Part shown: piece after piece, positions 53,380 through 63,234 of the stretch
How the letters are laid out: each line of letters opens with the position of its first letter
Numbering within the stretch: the first letter of the stretch is position 1
Source of the DNA: UBA3210 sp963610315
GTDB lineage: Bacteria > Bacillota_I > Bacilli_A > RFN20 > CAG-449
Direction of reading: 5' to 3'
Assembly (NCBI GenBank): GCA_963610315.1
Contig: CAVDMV010000006.1
Location: forward strand, 7,843 to 71,842
Length of the DNA: 64,000 nt
The notes under the pieces: generated by a model
Seen by the model: the letters and a program-made list of their open reading frames with translations, nothing else
Told to the model about the DNA's origin: nothing
Database searches by the model: none
Made by a program: the position numbers and the translations under genes

Positions 53380-55116
53380 ATGAAAAAACGTTTATTAATG
53401 TTGTCTCTTGTATCATTATTAACTTTCGGAGTTACTTCATGTGGAGTTACTGCAAAAAGTGTCGATGGTGAAGAAGTTATCGTCACTATCGGAGATAAAA
53501 ATTATACAGCAAGCCAATTATTAGAAGCATACGGAAAAACTTCTAATGGCGTTAGTTCTTATTATGAAGCTATTTATAACGCATTAATTTATAGCCATTA
53601 TGATGAATTAATCAATGACAATTTAAAAACAAACATTGAATCAGATGTTGATTCATTTACAAAACAAGTTAAAACTGACGCTGCTTCTAACGGAGTTACA
53701 TACAATTCTCAATTAACGACTTCTCTTGAAAATGAAGGTTGTGAAACATTAGATGAATACAGACAAAAATGTACTCTTAAAAGATTAAAAACAGCTTATG
53801 AAGATCAATATTATACTAAAAACGATAATAAGAATTTCAATTCATTACGTTCAAGTTATATTGAAGAAAAGAATCCATACCACATTAAGCATATCTTAGT
53901 TAAATCTTCTACTGCAGGTACATCTTTATACAAAGGTTGCATTTCTGAATCAGAAGCTAGAAAATTATCTACAACTATTCAAAGACTCGCTAAAGGAAAT
54001 GAAAACTTTGGTCAAATTGCACAAGAAGTTTCTGAAGACAATTCAGGTACAGATTCATCTGCTTCATTATACGGTTCTTTAGGTATCATGGATATGTCTA
54101 CAAGTTTCGTTAATGAATTCAAATTAGGTATTTATTCTTACGATACATTATTAGATAATCATGATGGTGTTTCTAATGATGAAAGACAAGAAAGATTAAG
54201 CATTCCTGAAAAAGTTAACGAAGACGAATCATTATTAATTTATGATGTTGACGACGTAGTTACAGGCGCAATGTCTACAGTACCTTTCAGCGCAGTATTA
54301 GACTTAGAAAAATATGCAGATAAGACATTAACAGTTAATAATGTCACAACTGTTCCTACTGAAGGTTACGGAACAACTTGGGCAGGTGCAACAATTGATG
54401 AAACATTCTATCCAAGAAATGTTTTATTCAATAATTACTTTAATAACCATGGTATCTATTTCGTCGAAATTACTGATACTACAACTTACCCTCGTTATAC
54501 TTCTTTAACAATTAAGGGTGAAACAAAGAACGTCTTATGTGATGAAAATTCTAATCCAATTATCTTCACTCGTGCAGGATCTGGTGATTCATATCAAGGT
54601 GTCCATATGATGGTCATTGAACAATCTCCATTCTGGTATGCAAGTAGTAAATTACAAACTGCTAAAGATACTTCATGGCAAGATGGTACAAAAACACCAA
54701 CTGTTGATGAATACTTAGAATATTATTATTCAACAGATAGTATTCCAAATACTAACGATGATGTTTCTAAAGATCAAAGATTCATCACATTCATCTCTTC
54801 TACATATTCAACATATGATAAGAGAGCGACAACTATTAAAGATGCAGTTAAAGGCTATGATTCAAATATTCAATATAAGATTTATCAAGATTTATTAGAC
54901 AATAGTACTTATGCAACTATTGATCCAACAATCAAAGCTAATATTGACAAGTGGATTAAAGTAAAAGAAGAACAAGCAGATATTACAAATTCTGATTCAA
55001 TTATCGATTCATGGACTTCTTATTGTGAATTATTAACTTTACAAAAAGAAGAAAAACAAGCAAAACAATTAACAACAGACTTCATCAAATTATATGATGC
55101 AAGTTATACTGCTTAA
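53380..55116 (+). CDS. PrsA/SurA-like foldase lipoprotein with an inserted PPIase domain
   Basis: 578 residues. Lipoprotein signal with lipobox VTSCG (Cys at about 21). Residues ~35-165 resemble the SurA/PrsA N-terminal chaperone part. The parvulin-type domain starts at YHIKHILVKSS (about 170) with FGQIAQEVSEDNSG and GSLGIMDMSTSFVNEF; its last strand appears only at QGVHMMVIEQ (about 410), so roughly 130 residues interrupt the domain. It should help secreted proteins fold outside the membrane. Strong AAGGAGG site; a CiaR-like box sits at the promoter. Confidence 0.8.
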   Translation: MKKRLLMLSLVSLLTFGVTSCGVTAKSVDGEEVIVTIGDKNYTASQLLEAYGKTSNGVSSYYEAIYNALIYSHYDELINDNLKTNIESDVDSFTKQVKTDAASNGVTYNSQLTTSLENEGCETLDEYRQKCTLKRLKTAYEDQYYTKNDNKNFNSLRSSYIEEKNPYHIKHILVKSSTAGTSLYKGCISESEARKLSTTIQRLAKGNENFGQIAQEVSEDNSGTDSSASLYGSLGIMDMSTSFVNEFKLGIYSYDTLLDNHDGVSNDERQERLSIPEKVNEDESLLIYDVDDVVTGAMSTVPFSAVLDLEKYADKTLTVNNVTTVPTEGYGTTWAGATIDETFYPRNVLFNNYFNNHGIYFVEITDTTTYPRYTSLTIKGETKNVLCDENSNPIIFTRAGSGDSYQGVHMMVIEQSPFWYASSKLQTAKDTSWQDGTKTPTVDEYLEYYYSTDSIPNTNDDVSKDQRFITFISSTYSTYDKRATTIKDAVKGYDSNIQYKIYQDLLDNSTYATIDPTIKANIDKWIKVKEEQADITNSDSIIDSWTSYCELLTLQKEEKQAKQLTTDFIKLYDASYTA

Positions 55117-55134
55117 TAAGGAGGTTTAATGATT

Positions 55135-56679
55135 ATGAAAAAACAATTAAAAGTAGCATTATTATCTCTCGCTTTATTATTCGGTGTTGTTGGTTGTGAT
55201 GACATTGAAGCAAAACCTTCTAAAACATCTGATAACTTAGTCATTATTAATGGCGATAAACAAAACTATTTCCAAAATAATTATCAAAGAGTTTATGATG
55301 ATTTAGTAAGTGCTGGTACATTAAATACAAAAACATTAAATTATATCATCGATCAAATCATTTCTGAAAAAGTCAATAATTCTTCATATTTTGTTGATTC
55401 TATCTCATCAAATAAGAACAATGTTTACAAATTAAAGAAAGATTTAATTGATGAAAAGATGTTATCAACTCTTAACTCTTCTTCATATTTAAAGAATGGT
55501 AAATTCTATGAATCTAAATTCTTAAATTCAATTGCTTCTTCTTTATATGGTATTGAAGTAAGCAAAGATAAATTACATGAAGGTATTGTTATTACTCCTG
55601 ATACAGATGTAACTGAATTATTAGGTGAAGATTATTTCAATATTGATGATAACGGTAATATCACAGGAACATATGCAAAATATGTTGAGGAAGAATTATT
55701 AACAGACATCAATAAAAACTTATTAACAGCAAGATACATTTGTGAAAATGCTTTCTCAGCGTTAGGTAGAGCTTATACAAGAAAAGTTTCTTATATTAAA
55801 CTTGAAAACATGTCTGAATACCCAGGTGCAGCTTATAACTTATTAAAAGCTTATTTAAAAGATTTCATTGACGATAAAGAAGGTAACACAAATACAATTA
55901 CAGTCGATGGCAAGAAAACTTTAGATTTAGATAAATTAGCGAAAATCTATAAAGGTACTTATGATCAACCAACTAAGTATGATTCAAAAGGATATGAAAC
56001 TTCTTCAGGTGAATTCCATACTTTAACTGATCAAATTACTTATGCAATAAGTAAGATTGCTGATCCAATCAAAGATGAAACTACTGGTAAAATCACTGAT
56101 TTCACAATGAAACCAGATAGAGAAATCGATACATCCGTTGAAGATACATACACAAATTCTGGTGCTTATTCAATTAGAGTTGGTTACTACAACAAATTAA
56201 ATGAATTAGAAACAAAGAAAATCTCTGATTCTGATTTATTCACTAAATCTTCAGGTATTTCCGATTTACCATCAACTGCAACAGATCGTTTATTCTCTTC
56301 ATCTGTTACTTCATATACAACAACAGTTAATGGAATTACATTCTTAACTCCAGCAACATATGAAACAAGTTCAGAATATGGTCAATATTACTTCTATGAT
56401 TCATCATCAAGTGCATATTATATCGTCATTGTTGAAGATTCAGAATTTTCTTCTTCAAATTTAAGAGCATTATCCACAATGGATGAAACAAATAATAATA
56501 AAGCTTTAAAGGTTTCTGAAAAAGTTTCTAAAGTCGCACTTGAACTTGCTTCATCAAGTACATATTCTTCTCAAGCAGTTCTTGAAGCTCTTGAAGATGC
56601 AGGTATTGCAACTCATATCCATGATCAAACATTCTACGATTACATGCTCAGCAATTACCCAGATATCTTTGATAATTAA
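55135..56679 (+). CDS. Foldase-like lipoprotein without a recognisable PPIase domain
   Basis: 514 residues from MKKQLKV; an ATG two codons earlier is equally close to the AAGGAGG. Lipobox VVGC (Cys at about 21). Helical N-terminal region of the SurA/PrsA sort, but no HILV parvulin motif in the middle. It follows the PrsA-like gene by 18 bases and looks like a diverged duplicate sharing its operon and regulation. Chaperone role is inferred. Confidence 0.7.
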   Translation: MKKQLKVALLSLALLFGVVGCDDIEAKPSKTSDNLVIINGDKQNYFQNNYQRVYDDLVSAGTLNTKTLNYIIDQIISEKVNNSSYFVDSISSNKNNVYKLKKDLIDEKMLSTLNSSSYLKNGKFYESKFLNSIASSLYGIEVSKDKLHEGIVITPDTDVTELLGEDYFNIDDNGNITGTYAKYVEEELLTDINKNLLTARYICENAFSALGRAYTRKVSYIKLENMSEYPGAAYNLLKAYLKDFIDDKEGNTNTITVDGKKTLDLDKLAKIYKGTYDQPTKYDSKGYETSSGEFHTLTDQITYAISKIADPIKDETTGKITDFTMKPDREIDTSVEDTYTNSGAYSIRVGYYNKLNELETKKISDSDLFTKSSGISDLPSTATDRLFSSSVTSYTTTVNGITFLTPATYETSSEYGQYYFYDSSSSAYYIVIVEDSEFSSSNLRALSTMDETNNNKALKVSEKVSKVALELASSSTYSSQAVLEALEDAGIATHIHDQTFYDYMLSNYPDIFDN

Positions 56680-56692
56680 TTAAGTTTCACAA

Positions 56693-56713
56693 GGCCACTT
56701 TCAATAAGTGGTC
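56693..56713 (+). terminator. Terminator of the foldase operon
   Basis: GGCCACTT-N5-AAGTGGTC followed by T6. Confidence 0.85.
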
Positions 56714-56743
56714 TTTTTTATTACTATAAATAAGATATTTTGT

Positions 56744-56772
56744 TTGATTTAAATAACATATTTATCTATAAT
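56744..56772 (+). promoter_or_regulatory. Promoter of the membrane glycosyltransferase
   Basis: TTGATT (56744-56749), 17 bases, TATAAT (56767-56772). Confidence 0.7.
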
Positions 56773-56795
56773 AACATAAGTCACAAGGAGAAAAT

Positions 56796-58172
56796 ATGTA
56801 TAGATTATCTAAAGAAATTATGTTAGTTGATACACCACCTAATGCAAAAGAAATGGCATTAGATGTTTTTTGCATAATTTCATGGGTAATATTTGCTTTA
56901 TTTACCTTAATTTATTTGATGCAAAACATCCATTTATTAGTTTGTATTTTTAAAAAGCATAAAACATTTGAAAAGGCTAAAAAATTACATAAATATGGAT
57001 ATATTGTATGCGCAAGAAATGAAGATATAGTTATTGGAAACTTGATTGATAGTATTTATAATCAAAATTATCCTAAAGAGCTAATGCAAGTATTTGTTGT
57101 CGCGGATAATTGTTCCGATAATACGGCAAAAATAGCCAAAAGTCACGGCGCGATTGTATTTGAAAGATTTGATAAAATAAATAAAGGTAAGAGTTACGCA
57201 TTAGATTTCGTATTCAAGAAATTATTAAATGATAAATCTTATGACGATATAGAAGCTTTCTTTATCTTTGATGCAGATAACTTATTATCAAAAGATTATA
57301 CTTCAAAAATGAATGATACATTTGATGCAGGATATGCCGTTTCTACTTCATTTAGAGATAGTAAGAACTTTTCTTCCTCCCTCACCAGTGCATGCTCAAG
57401 TTTATTGTTTTTAAGAGAATGCTTAATTGTTCATCATTCTCGCCAAATTCTTGATTTATCTACATTTGTCTCTGGTACAGGATATTTCGTCGATCGCAAG
57501 ATAATAGAAAAATTAGGTGGATGGAATTTTAATACATTTGTTGAAGATATTGAATTCTCTTGTTGGTGTAGTAAAAACGGAATCCAAGTTTCTTATAATG
57601 AAGAAGCGGTATTTTATGACGAACAACCAAATGATTTAAAAACAAGTAATAAACAACATTTTAGATGGTGTAAAGGTAATCACCAATGCGCAAAAATATA
57701 TACTCCATCTTTATTAAAAATGATTTTTGGTTTTAAAATAAAAAGATCATTTAAAGAAAGATTATCTTCTTTTGAAATGTTTGTTCATGTTTTCCCATTC
57801 CCAATTATCGCGATTTTATGGTTCGTTATTGCCTTAATCACCCATACATTATTCTACTTATTTGGGATTGAGTCTTTATCATTATATTTAACTGAAAGCA
57901 TAAAGACTATCGTATTACAAATCTTAGCTTTATTTGGAATAGCAATGATACATGTAATTGTTGTAATGATAAAATATCACAAGAATTTAAATATTTCATT
58001 CTTTAAAAAATTACAGATTATCTTCACTTTCCCTATATTCGCAGCTAAATTTATTCCATTATCAATTAAAGCCTTATTCGCGAAAAATGTTACTTGGGAA
58101 AAAATTAACCACCTTGAAAATAAATCAATTAACGATATCGAAAAAGCTCATGTTTGTCGAGAACAAAATTAA
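56796..58172 (+). CDS. Membrane glycosyltransferase family 2
   Basis: 458 residues. N-terminal membrane helix (about 25-50), GT2 catalytic domain (about 65-310) with VCARNEDIVIG, DNCSDNT, the DxD-like FDADN, acceptor TGYF, catalytic ED (VEDIEFS) and the QHFRWCKG motif of processive enzymes, then three or more C-terminal membrane helices. Layout matches hyaluronan/poly-GlcNAc/cellulose-synthase-like enzymes, so it likely makes or exports a surface polysaccharide. Sugar unknown. Single transcript with its own terminator. Confidence 0.88.
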   Translation: MYRLSKEIMLVDTPPNAKEMALDVFCIISWVIFALFTLIYLMQNIHLLVCIFKKHKTFEKAKKLHKYGYIVCARNEDIVIGNLIDSIYNQNYPKELMQVFVVADNCSDNTAKIAKSHGAIVFERFDKINKGKSYALDFVFKKLLNDKSYDDIEAFFIFDADNLLSKDYTSKMNDTFDAGYAVSTSFRDSKNFSSSLTSACSSLLFLRECLIVHHSRQILDLSTFVSGTGYFVDRKIIEKLGGWNFNTFVEDIEFSCWCSKNGIQVSYNEEAVFYDEQPNDLKTSNKQHFRWCKGNHQCAKIYTPSLLKMIFGFKIKRSFKERLSSFEMFVHVFPFPIIAILWFVIALITHTLFYLFGIESLSLYLTESIKTIVLQILALFGIAMIHVIVVMIKYHKNLNISFFKKLQIIFTFPIFAAKFIPLSIKALFAKNVTWEKINHLENKSINDIEKAHVCREQN

Positions 58173-58178
58173 TCATCA

Positions 58179-58208
58179 CTCAGAAAGTTTACTAAAAAAC
58201 TTTCTGAG
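58179..58208 (+). terminator. Terminator of the GT2 gene
   Basis: Twelve-base arms CTCAGAAAGTTT and AAACTTTCTGAG followed by T5. Confidence 0.9.
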
Positions 58209-58324
58209 TTTTTATTTTGTTTAGTGATTTAAAAAGTTATAAAACATTCTTTAAAACTTAGTTATTTCATATGGCAAAGTCTCAATATTGTGTTAAAATA
58301 CAAATTAGAAAGAAGGTAAAAATT

Positions 58325-58741
58325 ATGGATGATTGCTTATTTTGTAAAATTTTAAAAGGTGAAATTCCTTGTTATAAGGTTTATGAAGATCAAGAAGTAC
58401 TTGCTTTTTTAGATATCTCTCAAACAACTAAAGGACACACTTTAGTCATTCCTAAAAAACATTATGATTCAATCTTATATTGCCCAAAGGATTTATTATC
58501 AAAAGTAATGGGAGTCGCGCAAAAGATTTCTCAAGCGGAAGTTCTTACTTTAGGCGCAAAAGGGGTAAATATTTTAACTAACGCTGGTGAAGCTGCTGGA
58601 CAAACTGTCAAACATTTCCATGTACACGTTATTCCTAGATATTCAGAAGACGATAAAATTAAGTTAGAATTCTTATCAAATAAATTAGAAAAAATCAATT
58701 TACCTGCACTTGCAGAAACAATTTCAAATAACGTTAAATAA
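58325..58741 (+). CDS. HIT-family protein (HinT-like)
   Basis: 138 residues from MDDCLFCK, with AAGAAGG upstream; an 18-codon longer frame has no site. CLFCKILKGEIP opening with two cysteines and the histidine triad HFHVHVIPRY, the standard small purine-nucleoside phosphoramidase. Housekeeping; convergent with yhaM across a shared terminator. Confidence 0.93.
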   Translation: MDDCLFCKILKGEIPCYKVYEDQEVLAFLDISQTTKGHTLVIPKKHYDSILYCPKDLLSKVMGVAQKISQAEVLTLGAKGVNILTNAGEAAGQTVKHFHVHVIPRYSEDDKIKLEFLSNKLEKINLPALAETISNNVK

Positions 58742-58748
58742 ACGCAAA

Positions 58749-58791
58749 AAAACTGTTGCTTAGCCTATTTAAATAGGTTTACAACAGTTTT
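58749..58791. terminator. Bidirectional terminator between HIT gene and yhaM
   Basis: AAAACTGTTG and CAACAGTTTT enclose an inner CCTATTTAAATAGG stem. Confidence 0.9.
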
Positions 58792-58811
58792 TATTATCTC
58801 AAAATTTTATA

Positions 58812-59750
58812 TTATTTTAAATGAGACTTATAGAAAGATCTACCATCCATCGCCTTAATATTTGAAGTAAATTCACCTTCTTCAACATTTTCATAAGCTT
58901 TATCTAAGATATTCATTTTCGCATCTAAGTCATCAACGGTACTTAAAATTAATGCTTCTTTTGTCATAGGTAAGACTGGTGAACCAAATTCTTGTTTACC
59001 ATGATGAGATAATACCATATGTTCAAGTAATACTGGTACTTCACCTTTAATATTAAGTTCACTTGCCACTCTTCTAATTTCTCCGCAGACAATGGAGATG
59101 TGGCCAAGAAGTTTTCCTTCAAATGTATATTGAGTAGCCACTGGTCCTGATAATTCAATAACTTTACCTAAGTCGTGAAGTAATACGCCGCTAATTAAAA
59201 TATCCTTATTAACATTATCATAACGAGATGCGATTAATGTTGCAGTTCCAGCCATTGATAAGGTGTGATATAGTAATCCTGACATAAATTCATGGTGATT
59301 ACTTTTTGCTGCAGGATAAGTAACATATTGATTGTAATATTGATCAATTAAAGTTGTTACAATCTTTTTTGCATCTTCATTTTTAATTGTATTAATATAT
59401 TGTTTTAACGCAGATTCTAGCTTTTCTTGTGAAACTGGTGAAGGTATACAAAAGCGAGAAATATCAACTAAGTTTTGATCAATTTCTTCTATCTTAACAA
59501 CTTTAATTTGTTTATTGCCACGATAATCGATAACATCACCATAAACTTTAATTACTTTACCAACTTCGGCAGTAATAATATCTTCATCACTTGCATCCCA
59601 TTTCTTTCCAACAATCGCACCTGTATTATCTTGTAAAGTAAGCGATAAATATGGGCTACCAGTTCCAGATGCTCCTTTAGTAACGTTATTGATAAGAAGT
59701 TCTGTTCCTTCTAATTTATATCCTTCAGTATATTCATTAACATTCTTCAT
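58812..59750 (-). CDS. yhaM: 3'-5' exoribonuclease YhaM
   Basis: 312 residues, same length as B. subtilis YhaM. N-terminal OB-fold (about 15-95), then an HD domain (HHEFMSGLLYHTLSM, LLHDLGK, HMVLSHHGKQEFGSP). Removes nucleotides from RNA 3' ends with Mn2+. Overlaps recX by 14 bases in the leftward operon. Confidence 0.93.
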   Translation of the reverse strand: MKNVNEYTEGYKLEGTELLINNVTKGASGTGSPYLSLTLQDNTGAIVGKKWDASDEDIITAEVGKVIKVYGDVIDYRGNKQIKVVKIEEIDQNLVDISRFCIPSPVSQEKLESALKQYINTIKNEDAKKIVTTLIDQYYNQYVTYPAAKSNHHEFMSGLLYHTLSMAGTATLIASRYDNVNKDILISGVLLHDLGKVIELSGPVATQYTFEGKLLGHISIVCGEIRRVASELNIKGEVPVLLEHMVLSHHGKQEFGSPVLPMTKEALILSTVDDLDAKMNILDKAYENVEEGEFTSNIKAMDGRSFYKSHLK

Positions 59751-60552
59751 TTTGGGTTAATTCCTCCACACAGTTATTTATCATATCATAAGAATAACCT
59801 TTTCTTATAAATGTATTTATTAATTTTTGCTTTTCTTCATAGTTTTTTAAATTCACTTCATGAGTTAACATATACTTTGAAATGCCTTTTAATAAAGTTT
59901 CAATTTCTCTTTGTTCATCAAAACTATCTTCAATAATTTTAATCGCTTCATTTGCAATTTGACTACTAAAACCATTTAAACACAAATGAGAATAAGTAGC
60001 CTCCATAAGTTTCTTTTTGCTCTTAGTATTTATTTTTCCTTTAATAAAGCTTTCGACATCATTACTCGCTTTTAAATATTCTTCTTCATCATCAAAAGAA
60101 AGTTCTTCAATTAGAGACTTATCAATTCCAGCTTGTAGTAATTTAGTAATAATCTTATTCTTACCATAGTTTTTCATCGTATAAACTTCAAACATTTCAT
60201 TGACATAATTATTATCATTAACATAGCCATATTCTTTTAATGAATTTACAATTTCAAAGGCGTTTTTAGGCGAAATATGTCTAACATTGATTAATTTATC
60301 ATAAACTTGTTTTTCGGTGTAAAGATGGTTAGAAACTAAATTTACAACATAATCTCTTCCTAAAGAAATCTCATCAAAGTGTTTAATTTGTCTTATTTCA
60401 TCCGAAGTTAAAGTTTTATCTTTGTAAAGATAAAAATGCGTATAAGTAGTTGGAGTAACTTCTAAGACCGATTCATCTTCAAAATGAATAATAACCTTCT
60501 TTTTATTTACTTTAACTTCACAAATTAGTTTACCATCTTTTTCTGAGTGCAC
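59737..60552 (-). CDS. recX: Regulatory protein RecX
   Basis: 271 residues. Tandem three-helix RecX repeats, for example LYTEKQVYDKLINVRHISPK and LKEYGYVNDNNYVNEMF. Modulates RecA filaments; recA itself is not in the window. Starts with GTG, nine bases after GGAGG. The start overlaps the glycosyltransferase gene by 23 bases, an unusual pairing. Confidence 0.9.
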   Translation of the reverse strand: MHSEKDGKLICEVKVNKKKVIIHFEDESVLEVTPTTYTHFYLYKDKTLTSDEIRQIKHFDEISLGRDYVVNLVSNHLYTEKQVYDKLINVRHISPKNAFEIVNSLKEYGYVNDNNYVNEMFEVYTMKNYGKNKIITKLLQAGIDKSLIEELSFDDEEEYLKASNDVESFIKGKINTKSKKKLMEATYSHLCLNGFSSQIANEAIKIIEDSFDEQREIETLLKGISKYMLTHEVNLKNYEEKQKLINTFIRKGYSYDMINNCVEELTQNEEC

Positions 60553-61702
60553 GATTATATACCTCCATCATTCTTTCATAAAATAATTTCATCGAATATT
60601 TCTCGTTATTCTTACTTGCTTGAAGAATAATTTTATTTTTTGTTTCTTCATCTAAATCAATGATGTATTTTAAACGATCTCTAAATGAATTATCATCTCT
60701 AAAATAGAATCCTGTTTCATTATCTTTAATAACTTCTGCAAGATTTTCATCAAATCGACATAAAACTAATGTTTTAGCTGCGATAGCTTCAATAAAAGTT
60801 AAGCCTTGAGTTTCGGTAATACTTGCATTTATAAATAAATCTGCGAGAACATAATAAAATGCCACCTCTTCATGTGGTACTTTACCGATAAAAATGACAT
60901 TTTCTGCAATTCCTAATTCTAAAGCCATTTTTTCAAGACGAGCTTTATCTGGGCCATCACCAACAATTAAAAATTTAGTTTTTTTAGTTGGGTTAGATTT
61001 TAAATACACGTTATATCCTTCTAAAAGAACATCAATTGATTTTTCTTCCGCGATTCTTCCTACCGTTAAAATAATAAAGCAATCTTCTAAATGATATTGT
61101 TTTTTAAAAGCATCAATCTTATCTTTAGAAAAATTATTTGGATCAAAAGAAGATAAGTCAAGTCCATTAGGAATAACGTTAATATAACGATCAATTCCAA
61201 ATGTTCTAAGTTCATCTTTAGTTTTAACTGAAGGAGTAGTAAGTTCATTTGTCGCGGTAGAAACTACTTTAATAAACTTTTTTAAAATATATTTAGCCGA
61301 TTGATCTAGTACACCATGGGTAAAATAATATGTATAATCTGTTAATGCGGTGTGATAAGTCATTACTAAGGCCACATCTAATTTTGGGGCGAGTAAACGG
61401 CCATACATGCCAAGTCCCCCTTCAGATTGAGTATGAATGATATCTAAATTCCACGATTTAATAATCATTGTCGCTTTCGGATGAAACATCGTCGCCATAC
61501 GGTAGTTATAGATTTTCTTTAAAGTAATACCAGGAATTCTTAATACATTATCTTCAAAAGTCATCTTATTAGAATAGACATTAGTTGTAACAATATAGAC
61601 AATATGGCCGTGAATTTCTAAAGCTTTTCTTAATGTTTCAGTCGCAGTTGCAACTCCATTAATCTCTGGAGGATAAGTATCAGTGAATAAAGCGATGCGC
61701 AT
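60530..61702 (-). CDS. GT4 glycosyltransferase, diacylglycerol glucosyltransferase type
   Basis: 390 residues from MRIALFTDTYPPE, with GGTGAT upstream. GT-B fold of family GT4: TDTYPPEINGVATATETL, MTYHTALTDYTYYF, NVIPNGLDLSSF, VGRIAEEKSIDVLL, and the sugar-nucleotide-binding EAIAA. The N-terminal pattern is that of 1,2-diacylglycerol 3-alpha-glucosyltransferases that make membrane glycolipids and lipoteichoic-acid anchors. One base after the flippase-like gene. Confidence 0.85.
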   Translation of the reverse strand: MRIALFTDTYPPEINGVATATETLRKALEIHGHIVYIVTTNVYSNKMTFEDNVLRIPGITLKKIYNYRMATMFHPKATMIIKSWNLDIIHTQSEGGLGMYGRLLAPKLDVALVMTYHTALTDYTYYFTHGVLDQSAKYILKKFIKVVSTATNELTTPSVKTKDELRTFGIDRYINVIPNGLDLSSFDPNNFSKDKIDAFKKQYHLEDCFIILTVGRIAEEKSIDVLLEGYNVYLKSNPTKKTKFLIVGDGPDKARLEKMALELGIAENVIFIGKVPHEEVAFYYVLADLFINASITETQGLTFIEAIAAKTLVLCRFDENLAEVIKDNETGFYFRDDNSFRDRLKYIIDLDEETKNKIILQASKNNEKYSMKLFYERMMEVYNRALRKRW

Positions 61703-61703
61703 C

Positions 61704-63086
61704 TTAATCACCTTCCTTATCTTTAGGAGTTTTTCTCTTTTTTGTTTTGTCCTTATTCTTACTAAAGAAAGATAAAGATATCTTTTTCTTTTCTTCTTTC
61801 TCTAATGTTTTTGCATTATTTTCTAGTTGTTTTGATAAATCATTTTTTAAAGAGGCAAAATGAGCTTCAATATCATCTACCGTTAATAATTGAGGTTCAA
61901 TATGATGTGAACTACTTTTTTCTATTTCATTCTTTAAAATAACATTATTATGTTCATCTAAGTTAATAACTTGTAATTCGAGGAGAGTTCTTGAGTCTCC
62001 ATGTAAGAAAGAATCTTTCTTTGGTGATTCGTGATAAGAAACAAAGACGATAAAGCCAATAATTAAACCTAAATAGAAAGTAATTCCTCTCCATAATAAG
62101 ATTAAAGCGGAGATATCTCCAGAAGTGGCATTTGTGAAGAATGTACCACCAAACATGAATTGGAAGACAAGTTCTGCACCGCCCGAAGCACCTGGAATTG
62201 GGACCATAGAAGTAATACAACTTGTAAGTAAAGTCATTGATGTAGTATTAATAAAATTAATGACATTATTAGAATTAGAAAATTCTAAGTTCATGCTACG
62301 AGCGATGAAGAAAGGAATGCAATTTGAAGCAATTAATTCAATGATAAATAAGAACCCAGTAGAAAGTAATACTGGCCAGTTTTGAAGTAATCTTTTAAAT
62401 TCGATTCTAAATGTTTCTACTTTAGTATTTAATTTAAGGATTCTTTCATCTTTATACTTAACAATATGTAATTTGGCAAGTAAGCCAATTCCATATTTAA
62501 TACTTATATTGTGTACTCTTTTACTAAAAGCTAAGAAGAATAAACCAACAATAACAAAGACGTTTATAATAAAACCGATAATTGATAAAGTGACAATAGA
62601 AAAATTCCAACCAAAGATATTAATTTGTGAAGTTGCCGCGGCTAATTCATTAAACTTAAATCCAAAGACAACACTTGAAAATAATACTAAGGCAATTTGA
62701 AAAATAATAAAACGCATAAATAAAATTGAAGCTGCATTAGTCATCTTTACTCCTTGTTTAGAGAAAGTATAAGCTTGAACAAATTGCCCTCCTGATGAAC
62801 TAGGAGTAATATCAGAAAAGAAAACGCCAATCATAACATTTAAAAACGATTTATCAATACGATAATTTCTTTTATACATTCTTGTTAGAATTAAGAGAAT
62901 AATTGCTTCAAGGGCATAGGTAATCATCATCATTCCTATCGCGATAAAAATATATTTTAAATCACATCTACTTAACGCAGAAAAGACCGCGGCAGGATCT
63001 TGTTTTAAAACAAAATATACTGCAAGCGCGGAGACAATAACTAGAATAGAAATATAAAGAATATACTTTTTTGTCGTTTTTGTCAT
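61704..63086 (-). CDS. Lysylphosphatidylglycerol-synthase-TM/UPF0104-type flippase-like protein
   Basis: 460 residues from MTKTTKK, with AGAGG upstream. Eight or so membrane helices with the family signatures GVFFSDITPSSSGGQFVQAY and SMVPIPGASGGAELVFQFMF. The C-terminal ~100 residues are charged and Lys-rich (tail KKRKTPKDKEGD), cytoplasmic. No MprF catalytic domain follows. Coupled to a glycolipid glycosyltransferase, so it may move or anchor a glycolipid. Confidence 0.82.
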   Translation of the reverse strand: MTKTTKKYILYISILVIVSALAVYFVLKQDPAAVFSALSRCDLKYIFIAIGMMMITYALEAIILLILTRMYKRNYRIDKSFLNVMIGVFFSDITPSSSGGQFVQAYTFSKQGVKMTNAASILFMRFIIFQIALVLFSSVVFGFKFNELAAATSQINIFGWNFSIVTLSIIGFIINVFVIVGLFFLAFSKRVHNISIKYGIGLLAKLHIVKYKDERILKLNTKVETFRIEFKRLLQNWPVLLSTGFLFIIELIASNCIPFFIARSMNLEFSNSNNVINFINTTSMTLLTSCITSMVPIPGASGGAELVFQFMFGGTFFTNATSGDISALILLWRGITFYLGLIIGFIVFVSYHESPKKDSFLHGDSRTLLELQVINLDEHNNVILKNEIEKSSSHHIEPQLLTVDDIEAHFASLKNDLSKQLENNAKTLEKEEKKKISLSFFSKNKDKTKKRKTPKDKEGD

Positions 63087-63234
63087 AACTACCTCTTTTA
63101 TAAGTATAATACTTATAATAGTTAAAAAATAGTTTTCGTTCAAGTAAAAGCTTGTTTTCCCTAGAAAAAGCCTCTTAATTTATTTATAAATTAAGTTTTA
63201 TAGATTATAATTAAGAAAAAGGAGAAAATTATAA

